Source: Winogradskyella tangerina (GTDB lineage Bacteria > Bacteroidota > Bacteroidia > Flavobacteriales > Flavobacteriaceae). From it: a stretch of 64,000 nucleotides of DNA. The DNA lies in the NCBI RefSeq assembly GCF_003260205.1, contig NZ_QERF01000010.1, forward strand, positions 1 to 64,000. Direction: 5' to 3'. Position 1 is the first letter of the stretch; every line of letters starts with the position of its first letter. Shown here piece after piece: positions 54,351 through 61,964 of this stretch. The notes below the pieces were generated by a model. The model saw nothing but the letters and a program-made list of their open reading frames with translations, searched no databases and had not been told where the DNA came from. The position numbers and the translations under genes were made by a program.

Positions 54351-56207
54351 ATGATGAAAATATTAAAAAAAGGCGTTTATTATGTACTAGCATTATTAAT
54401 GTTCAGTGCTACTTTTTCTTGTGAGGAAGATGATGAATTAAATATAATACGCGGACTAGATTTTAACATTGCCGAGCTAAATGCAGAAGGTAATGAGATA
54501 GGTGTTATTGCAACTACAATTCCACCAGATGGACGAATAGTTTATACTGTAGACTTCGGTGATCCAAATTCTGAGGAGGATGTATTTGAAACTAGTGGGC
54601 CAATGGTAGTTTATGAATACCCTGAGGTTACTGAAACATACAGAATTAGAGTAATCGCTTCTTTACCTGGTAGAGATGATGTATCTATCACTAAAGATTA
54701 CACAGTAATATTTGTTGTTGAAGAAGATCCTGTTGATGCACCACCAATTGTTGGTACATGGCGTTTAGCTCCAGCAGCAGGTGCTTTTGGTGTAGGTCCG
54801 GGTCAAGGTAATGTATCTTGGTTCTCTAGTTCTGAAGATGATGTTGCAACAAGAGATTGTTTATTCGATGATGAGTATGTATTCCTTGCAGACGGAACAT
54901 TCCAAAATATTTTAGGAGACGAAACGTGGCTAGAGCCTTGGCAAGGTACAGATCCAGAAGCTTGTGGTACACCAGTATTCCCACACGATGGAACTGCAAA
55001 CGCAACATGGGACTTCAGTGGAGGCGAGCTTACACTTAACGGAACAGGTGCTTTTATGGGACTTGCTAAAGTTGTAAATGGTGCTGAGCTAGCATCACCA
55101 GGTGATGCTCCAGAGTCAGTAACTTATTTAGCTACAATTTCTGAAGATGGTCTTTCAATGACCTTAGATATCGCAATTGCTGGCGAAGGTTGGTGGCAAT
55201 TCAACTTTGTAAAGGATGCACCTCCAGCACCATCAGGTATAGAAGGAACTTGGAGATTTGCTCCTGAGGCAGGCGCCTTTGGTGTAGGTCCAGGTCAAGG
55301 TAACGTATCTTGGTTCTCAAGTTCTGCTGATGACGTTGCAACAAGAGATTGTTTATTTGACGATGAATATGTATTCCTAGCAGATGGAACTTTCGAAAAT
55401 AGATTAGGTACTGAAACATGGTTAGAAGGATGGCAAGGTCAAGATCCAGAAGGTTGTGGTGCTCCAGTATTCCCGCATGACGGAACAGCTTCAGCAACTT
55501 ACGACTACGATGCTGGCGCAGGTACACTTACCATTGATGGAACAGGTGCTTTCTTAGGTCTGGCAAAAGTATTTAATGGTGGTGAATTAGCGAGTCCTAA
55601 TGACGCTGTAGATTCTATTGAGTATATCGTCGAATTAGAAGACGAGAATACTATGATCCTAGATATTGCTGTTGCAGGTGAAGGCTGGTGGAGATTTAAA
55701 TTAGTTAAAGATGCAGCACCTTCAAATCCATTAGTAGGTTCATGGGCATTAGCTCCAGAAGCAGGTGCTTTTGGTGTAGGTCCAGGTCAAGGTAACGTAT
55801 CTTGGTTCTCAAGTTCTGCCGACGATGTAACTACAAGAGACTGTTTATTTGATGACTTATATGTATTTAATAATGACGGTACATTCGAAAATATTTTAGG
55901 TGACGAAACATGGGTAGAAGCTTGGCAAGGAAATGATCCTGAAAGTTGTGCTACGCCAGTGTTCCCACATGACGGTTCTGCGTCTGCAACATACGATTAT
56001 GATGCTGGTGCCGGAACAGTTACTCTAGATGGTACTGGAGCATTCTTAGGATTAGCAAAAGCCGTAAATGGTGCTGAGTTAGGTAGCCCAGGAGAAGCGC
56101 CAGATTCAGTTGAATATATTATAGAATTCGAAGACGATAATACGATTATCGTAGATATAGCTATTGCTGGCGAAGGCTGGTGGAGATTTAAACTAGTAAG
56201 ACAATAA
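54351..56207 (+). CDS. Surface lipoprotein with three tandem repeats (SusE/F position)
   Basis: The 618-residue product has Cys24 followed by EEDDE, a strong surface-export signal. A PKD-like beta domain occupies about 35-125. Three repeats of roughly 160 residues follow, starting near 133, 295 and 458, each with GTWRxAPxAGAFGVGPGQG, a DCLFDD Cys, a second Cys before PVFPHDG and the ending AGEGWW. The two Cys per repeat probably form a disulfide. DNA identity between repeats is high, pointing to recent duplication. Its place after SusCD suggests glycan binding. I do not recognise the repeat family with certainty. Confidence 0.75.
   Translation: MMKILKKGVYYVLALLMFSATFSCEEDDELNIIRGLDFNIAELNAEGNEIGVIATTIPPDGRIVYTVDFGDPNSEEDVFETSGPMVVYEYPEVTETYRIRVIASLPGRDDVSITKDYTVIFVVEEDPVDAPPIVGTWRLAPAAGAFGVGPGQGNVSWFSSSEDDVATRDCLFDDEYVFLADGTFQNILGDETWLEPWQGTDPEACGTPVFPHDGTANATWDFSGGELTLNGTGAFMGLAKVVNGAELASPGDAPESVTYLATISEDGLSMTLDIAIAGEGWWQFNFVKDAPPAPSGIEGTWRFAPEAGAFGVGPGQGNVSWFSSSADDVATRDCLFDDEYVFLADGTFENRLGTETWLEGWQGQDPEGCGAPVFPHDGTASATYDYDAGAGTLTIDGTGAFLGLAKVFNGGELASPNDAVDSIEYIVELEDENTMILDIAVAGEGWWRFKLVKDAAPSNPLVGSWALAPEAGAFGVGPGQGNVSWFSSSADDVTTRDCLFDDLYVFNNDGTFENILGDETWVEAWQGNDPESCATPVFPHDGSASATYDYDAGAGTVTLDGTGAFLGLAKAVNGAELGSPGEAPDSVEYIIEFEDDNTIIVDIAIAGEGWWRFKLVRQ
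54747..56207 (+). repeat. Three near-identical DNA repeats of about 490 bases
   Basis: Units begin near 54747, 55237 and 55729 inside the lipoprotein gene. For example GGTGTAGGTCCxGGTCAAGG occurs in all three at matching positions. Confidence 0.75.
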
Positions 56208-56232
56208 TTATTTAGTCTATTAGTCTGTGCTG

Positions 56233-56266
56233 AAAGGTCAATATTTACCATGTATTGACCTTTTTT
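56233..56266 (+). terminator. Internal terminator in the utilisation locus
   Basis: AAGGTCAATA pairs with TATTGACCTT, followed by T's. It may reduce read-through into the glycosidase-barrel gene. The same AAGGTCAA/TTGACCTT stem recurs after the GH16 gene. Confidence 0.7.
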
Positions 56267-56363
56267 AACCCTTTTTGAAGGTTGGTATAAGCGTCTGACA
56301 AATAAGAAGGATAAGGCTGATTCCCTTAAAGAAATCATTCAAGAATAATATAAAACTAACTCT

Positions 56364-59300
56364 ATGAAAAATAATCTAATCGTACTATTCTTTATGTTTA
56401 GTGTGTCTTTTGCACTAGCACAATCCAATAAAGTATCAGTCGAAAAAAGTGACGATGGATTTAGACTCGTTGCCAATGGCCAAACCATGATTGTAAATGG
56501 AATCAACTGGGATTACGTTCCTATTGGTAACGGCATTCTCGATAAAGGTATTTGGGCAGAATCAGATGATGTGATCAGAGCAGCCTTAGACGCTGAAATG
56601 GCACTATTCAAAAATATGGGTGTTAATGCAATCCGTACGTATGGCTTAGAACCAAAATGGATTACATATATCTACGAAAATTATGGTATCTATACCATGC
56701 TGAATACCCAATTTGGAGCTTATGGTCTTACCATAAACGGGGCTTGGGTACCACAAACAGATTATACAGATGAAGCTACTCGTGAAGTCTTAATGAAAGA
56801 AGTCACTGATATGGCTAATAAGTATAAAGACACGCCAGGGCTTCTACTATATATGGTGGGTAATGAGAACAACTATCACTTATCATGGACTGGTGCAGAA
56901 ACTGAAGCAATTCCAATCGATGGCGTAGATCCAGGGATCCGTTTAGCAGCTGAAGGATTATATAAAGCCTTTAATGATGCAGCACTTGCCATTAAGGACA
57001 TTGACAAGTCAGTACCTGTAGCTATTTGTAACGGTGATTTATTATATCTTGATATTGTAAAAGAGTATTGTCCAGATATTGATATCTATGGTACGAATAT
57101 GTATCGTGGTATTTCTTTCGGTGATGCCTTTCAACGTGTTAATGACGAACTCAACAAGCCAATATTATTTGCAGAGTTTGGTGCCGATGCATTCAATGCT
57201 ATCGAAAATAAAGAAGACCAATATTCTCAAGCATACTATAATGTTGGAAATTGGAAAGACATTTATCAAAATGCAGCTGGTTTAGGTAAAACAGGAAACT
57301 CCTTAGGTGGTTTTACCTTCCAATCTAGTGATGGTTGGTGGAAATGGAACCAGACAAAAGATTTTGATGTTCACAATACTATTGCAACCTGGCCAAATGG
57401 AGGATACTCTCGAGATTTAGCTCCAGGTGGTAATAATATGAACGAAGAGTGGTTTGGTATTTGTGCCAAAGGACCAACTAATGAAAGAGGATTATACGAA
57501 CTATACCCAAGAGCTGCTTATTATGCGCTTAAGGAAGTTCACCAATTGAATCCTTATGACGAAGGAATGAGCATGGAATTCATGGAGAACTACTTCTCTA
57601 ATATTAATCTTATGGATGCTGTCTTAAAGGCAAGAGGAGATAAAGCCGCGCTTGAAGGTGGGTCTACAGGAAAATTAGGAATTAGTAGACTTAGAGCAGA
57701 ATTCACAACCTTTAATACTGGCGGAAGTCTAATTACAACACCAGAAACAGAAGATCCTAATGCGAACGTATTTCCTAATCAATTAGGGTTTGACCACATG
57801 CAGTCTTATTACGTAGGAATTGAAGGGAAACCTTCATCAAATATGCGTGCAAACGTAGATTTCAATATTCTTGGTAATGTAGCAGAGAACCCGATCAATG
57901 AAATTTTCTATGAAAATGTTGGTCGACCAGTAACTATCGTTGGTGTTGATGGTGGAAATGATATCGATGTTGAAATTGCCGATTTTAACAGATTAAGAGT
58001 TTATCAGGCAGAGTTTGAATGGAACGCCAAAGATTTCGATCTAAGAGGTTTCTACAGAACCGGACATTATCACTGGGCATATGAAGGTGATTTCTTCAAC
58101 CTATATCCAGAAGCAAACTATGGTCCTAACTTAGATATTTATAATGGTGAGATTCTCGGTATTGAAGTAGATGCTAAAGGAGAATTGGAAGGTTTAAAAG
58201 CTGCATTCGGACCACAACTTTGGTGGGGAGCGAATCCAACAATGTTATTTAAATATTCACGTAGAATTTTGAATTGGGATGTAACTGGTATCTATCACAG
58301 AGATGTGAATACAGATCTAGAATTCGATGAAACAGGTCGACGTGTATTAGATGCAAACCAAGTACGTTCAGGTATTATTCCTGCTTGGCCACAAGAAAGA
58401 GCAACAATTGCTGTTGAAAGAGATTTCGGAAGTTTCGGAATTACCCTTGGTGGTATTTGGGGTGGTAGCCCACTTAACGGAAGTTCTTTCCAAATGTATG
58501 AAGAAGACAACGACGTTGTCGTAGTAGATAAAGTACAAGGAAAAGACAACTGGGGAGCAAAAGCTAAGGTTACCTTCCAAAAAGGACCATTTAACTGGTA
58601 CGCTCAAGGTTCTTACATGGGCTTGGTGGCCAATGGTGGTTTTGATCAAACAAGAACATTTACAGGTTGGAGACTTAAAGATTCTGGTAGTGGAAACATG
58701 ACGAATTTCTTAACAGGGTTCACATATGCCGTAGGCGATTTACAAATTGCTCCTAACTTTATGTGGCAAAAGCCATTAGTAGATCCAATGCCAAATGGTG
58801 TTCCTGGCCCTGGACGTTTAAGAAATGTTATCGATGATCCGTTTGCTGTAAGAGGTGGTAACCGAGAGGCTACTGCAGGAGAGATCTTATTAACCTTCGA
58901 CCCTACACCAGGAACTTGGATGTACGAGTGGAATAACGATAGAGCTGAAGATGCTAAATTTGCCATGAGTGCTGGATTTGTTTACAGACATCTACCAACG
59001 ACTCAAGATGCGCATATCGGTTTCTTAGCAGATCGTACCTTCTTCGCCTTTGGTGAATCAGCACCAGCAGAAGATTTATGGGAAGCACATACGAGAATCG
59101 TTTCAAAATTAAGTCCAGATCTAGGAATTATTGGTAATTTCTACTACGGAAACGGACAGGGTAATGGTGATTCAGACAGAACGATTACACGTTTTGGTGG
59201 TGATGTGAGAATGATTTACAAAAAAATCAAAGTTCAATCGCATATTAAAGTTAATGATTGGGGACCATTCGATTACCACAGAGATTTCAACTTAACTTTC

Positions 59301-59549
59301 CCGTTACAATTAATGTTGGATGTTTCTACAACTATCGGAAAACCTGATTGGTTTATTTTACCAAGTACACAAATTGGTATCAGAGGAATGTGGCGTTCTC
59401 TAGACGAGTTCTCGCCTAGATTTGGTCCGCTTGCTACCGATCCGAACTCAACTAACCCTAACTCACCTCCAATTTTGAGTCCTGTTGGATTCCCAAATGG
59501 TTCAGAGTGGGAAATCAGAACGTATATACATATTAACATTGGCAAATAA
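56364..59549 (+). CDS. Glycosidase (clan GH-A-like) fused to an outer-membrane beta-barrel-like domain
   Basis: The 1061-residue product has a signal peptide (ending ALAQ). A TIM-barrel glycosidase domain covers about 40-420: GINWDYVP, NAIRTYGLEP, acid/base-type Glu168 in MVGNENNYH and nucleophile-type Glu271 in ILFAEFGADA. From about 480 to the end it alternates aromatic and polar residues over some 580 residues and finishes WEIRTYIHINIGK, as outer-membrane barrels do. If folded so, the enzyme is tethered to a porin-like barrel. I cannot assign a glycosidase family; the locus suggests a beta-1,3-glucan substrate. Confidence 0.7.
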   Translation: MKNNLIVLFFMFSVSFALAQSNKVSVEKSDDGFRLVANGQTMIVNGINWDYVPIGNGILDKGIWAESDDVIRAALDAEMALFKNMGVNAIRTYGLEPKWITYIYENYGIYTMLNTQFGAYGLTINGAWVPQTDYTDEATREVLMKEVTDMANKYKDTPGLLLYMVGNENNYHLSWTGAETEAIPIDGVDPGIRLAAEGLYKAFNDAALAIKDIDKSVPVAICNGDLLYLDIVKEYCPDIDIYGTNMYRGISFGDAFQRVNDELNKPILFAEFGADAFNAIENKEDQYSQAYYNVGNWKDIYQNAAGLGKTGNSLGGFTFQSSDGWWKWNQTKDFDVHNTIATWPNGGYSRDLAPGGNNMNEEWFGICAKGPTNERGLYELYPRAAYYALKEVHQLNPYDEGMSMEFMENYFSNINLMDAVLKARGDKAALEGGSTGKLGISRLRAEFTTFNTGGSLITTPETEDPNANVFPNQLGFDHMQSYYVGIEGKPSSNMRANVDFNILGNVAENPINEIFYENVGRPVTIVGVDGGNDIDVEIADFNRLRVYQAEFEWNAKDFDLRGFYRTGHYHWAYEGDFFNLYPEANYGPNLDIYNGEILGIEVDAKGELEGLKAAFGPQLWWGANPTMLFKYSRRILNWDVTGIYHRDVNTDLEFDETGRRVLDANQVRSGIIPAWPQERATIAVERDFGSFGITLGGIWGGSPLNGSSFQMYEEDNDVVVVDKVQGKDNWGAKAKVTFQKGPFNWYAQGSYMGLVANGGFDQTRTFTGWRLKDSGSGNMTNFLTGFTYAVGDLQIAPNFMWQKPLVDPMPNGVPGPGRLRNVIDDPFAVRGGNREATAGEILLTFDPTPGTWMYEWNNDRAEDAKFAMSAGFVYRHLPTTQDAHIGFLADRTFFAFGESAPAEDLWEAHTRIVSKLSPDLGIIGNFYYGNGQGNGDSDRTITRFGGDVRMIYKKIKVQSHIKVNDWGPFDYHRDFNLTFPLQLMLDVSTTIGKPDWFILPSTQIGIRGMWRSLDEFSPRFGPLATDPNSTNPNSPPILSPVGFPNGSEWEIRTYIHINIGK

Positions 59550-59557
59550 AAAATTCT

Positions 59558-60979
59558 ATGATTATGAAAAAATTTAATTTAAAATATCACATAGTTTTCC
59601 CTTTATTGGGAGCGATATGTATAGTGATGGTTGGTTGTGAACGCGGCTTTTCAGACGATGTAGATTTAGCAACGTTTCCTAATACACCAGATATTTTTAC
59701 AGATGCACCTGTTGGTCTTACAGATGAATTTTTTGAATCTTTTGACCCAGCAGTAGGCGCCAATCCAAACGGATTTGGAACTGACGATAATGAAGCTTTT
59801 GAAGGAACCACTTCCATTAGAATTGATGTTCCGACACCAACTGACCCAGATGGTGGTTTCATAGGTGGAATTTTCAGAGACCGAGGAGAAGGTAGAGATC
59901 TAACTGGCTATGATGCTTTAACATTTTATGCAAAAGGATCCACCACAGCAACTATTGGTACAATAGGTTTTGGGTCAGATTTCGAACGAGATAGATATGC
60001 AGTAAGCGTAAATGATATTGAACTTTCTACCGATTGGAGAAAATATATTATTCCAATTCCTGATCCTTCTAAGTTAGTGCAAGAAAAAGGTATGTTCTTG
60101 TTTTCTGCAGGTACAGAAAGTACAAACGGAGCAGGCTATACATTTTGGATAGATGAAATTCGTTTTGAAAATCTAGGAACGCTAGGTCAGCCTAGACCAA
60201 AGATCATGGGTGGTCAAGACCAAATGGGACAAGCCAATGTAGATACATCCGTTCCAATTATTGGTTTAACGTATACGGCCAATGGTCCTAACGGATCAGA
60301 TATTACTGTGAATGCAACACCTTCATATTACGATTTTGAAACTTCAAATCCTTTTGTAGCATCAGTTGATGAATTCGGTTTGGTGACCGTTGATGGTCCA
60401 GGTGAAGGAGGAAATAATACCGCTACAATTACTGCAACCCTTGGTGGAGTGCCAGCTGAAGGATCTTTAACGATTGAAGCTGTTAATATTGAGGTGATTT
60501 CAATCTTTAGTGATGTTTTCGCAAATGTGCCGGTTGATAACTATAATGGATTCTATGAACCATTTCAAACTACCCTTGGAGGAGCAGTTAATGAAAATGG
60601 AAATAATATTATCGACTATACAATGCTCAATTTTGTTGCGATAGAATATTATGGTAGAGATAATAGTGGTGTTCAACCAGTAGATATTACAGATTTAACA
60701 CATCTACACATTGAGTTTAGAGTAAACGAAACTGTAGATGCTTCAGATTTTATTAATATATCACTGCACAATAACTTCACACAACCGAGTGAAGTTTCAG
60801 GAGTTTTCTCAATATCAGGTGCAGAATTATTAAGTAATGAATGGGTTGAATTTGATATTCCATTATCAAGTTTTGCCGGTTTAACAGCGAGAGATGCCGT
60901 TGGAATGATGCTATTCGTAACTGACGGAACTATTGCTAACCTATCTATTGACAACATATACTATTATGCTGAAAATTAA
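59558..60979 (+). CDS. Surface lipoprotein with carbohydrate-binding-like modules
   Basis: The 473-residue product has Cys27 in a lipobox (VMVGC) followed by ERGFSDD. The first beta-sandwich (about 60-210) contains LTGYDALTFYAKGS and YTFWIDEIRFENLG, as in family-11-like carbohydrate-binding modules. A Big_2-like Ig domain (about 225-310) follows, then a second module ending LSIDNIYYYAEN. It should bind glycan at the surface beside GH16. No catalytic residues are seen. The gene starts nine bases after the glycosidase-barrel gene. Confidence 0.75.
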   Translation: MIMKKFNLKYHIVFPLLGAICIVMVGCERGFSDDVDLATFPNTPDIFTDAPVGLTDEFFESFDPAVGANPNGFGTDDNEAFEGTTSIRIDVPTPTDPDGGFIGGIFRDRGEGRDLTGYDALTFYAKGSTTATIGTIGFGSDFERDRYAVSVNDIELSTDWRKYIIPIPDPSKLVQEKGMFLFSAGTESTNGAGYTFWIDEIRFENLGTLGQPRPKIMGGQDQMGQANVDTSVPIIGLTYTANGPNGSDITVNATPSYYDFETSNPFVASVDEFGLVTVDGPGEGGNNTATITATLGGVPAEGSLTIEAVNIEVISIFSDVFANVPVDNYNGFYEPFQTTLGGAVNENGNNIIDYTMLNFVAIEYYGRDNSGVQPVDITDLTHLHIEFRVNETVDASDFINISLHNNFTQPSEVSGVFSISGAELLSNEWVEFDIPLSSFAGLTARDAVGMMLFVTDGTIANLSIDNIYYYAEN

Positions 60980-60992
60980 AAAACGAAAAACT

Positions 60993-61892
60993 ATGAATTT
61001 AAAGAATAAAATCAAATCGAACGCCATTCAATTATGTGCAACCTTGGTTGCAATGATCACTGTTGGCGTAGTAGTGATTAGCTGTAATCCTGATGATACT
61101 CAGATCGTGGCAAATTTCAATACCATTACGATGCAAGACGAATTTGATATCGATGGTGCACCAAACTCGTCACTTTGGACATTTGAGATTGGTGATGGTA
61201 CTGCCCAAGGCATCCCAGGTTGGGGTAATAACGAATTACAGTATTATACTGACAGACCAGAAAACGCAGTCGTGGAAGATGGTATGCTTAAAATTGTAGC
61301 ACGTCAGGAAGCTTTTGAAGGTTCAGGATATACCTCTGCTAGAATAATTTCACAGAATTTATTCGAACAGCAATACGGACGTTTCGAAGCTCGTATAAAA
61401 CTACCATGGGGACAAGGACTTTGGCCAGCATTCTGGTTATTAGGAAATGACTGTGCAGAAAACCCTTGGCCAAATTGTGGCGAGATCGATGTTATGGAGT
61501 ACCTAGGTGATGAGCCAACTGTAATTTTTGGTAGTGTTCATGGACCAGGCTATAACGCTGGTGATTCTGTATCAAAAAAGTATGAACTTCAAAACGCACG
61601 TTTCGATGACGAATTCCACATTTTTGGTGTAGAATGGAGTCCAAACCGCATTAATTTTTATGTTGATGATGAATTATACCAGTCTATTACACCAGAAACT
61701 ATAGCTGACGAAGCTGCTGAATCTATTGATAATAGTTTGCTTGATAACGCTGGAGATTGGGTTTTTAATCGTCCATTTTTCATAATCATGAATGTTGCTG
61801 TTGGAGGTAATTTACCAGGCCCACCTAATGCAGATACTGTATTTCCACAGACCATGTATGTTGATTACGTAAGAGTTTACTCAGCGGATTAA
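60993..61892 (+). CDS. GH16 family beta-glucanase (laminarinase type) lipoprotein
   Basis: The 299-residue product has a lipobox with Cys31 (VVVISCNPDD) and a GH16 jelly-roll. The catalytic motif GEIDVMEYLG gives nucleophile Glu164, Asp166 and acid/base Glu169; the M between D and E is the form seen in laminarinases. GQGLWPAFWLLG and the later VDYVRVY are also typical. It cuts beta-1,3- or mixed-linked glucan at the surface. ATG 60993 is used; upstream starts overlap the previous gene. Confidence 0.92.
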   Translation: MNLKNKIKSNAIQLCATLVAMITVGVVVISCNPDDTQIVANFNTITMQDEFDIDGAPNSSLWTFEIGDGTAQGIPGWGNNELQYYTDRPENAVVEDGMLKIVARQEAFEGSGYTSARIISQNLFEQQYGRFEARIKLPWGQGLWPAFWLLGNDCAENPWPNCGEIDVMEYLGDEPTVIFGSVHGPGYNAGDSVSKKYELQNARFDDEFHIFGVEWSPNRINFYVDDELYQSITPETIADEAAESIDNSLLDNAGDWVFNRPFFIIMNVAVGGNLPGPPNADTVFPQTMYVDYVRVYSAD

Positions 61893-61914
61893 AATCAAAC
61901 AAATCACATAATAT

Positions 61915-61946
61915 AAAGGTCAAGAGACGTAATTCTTGACCTTTTT
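61915..61946 (+). terminator. Intrinsic terminator after GH16
   Basis: AAGGTCAAGA pairs with TCTTGACCTT, followed by TTT. It separates GH16 from the phosphorylase-like gene. Confidence 0.7.
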
Positions 61947-61964
61947 GACCCTTGTCCTCAAAAA

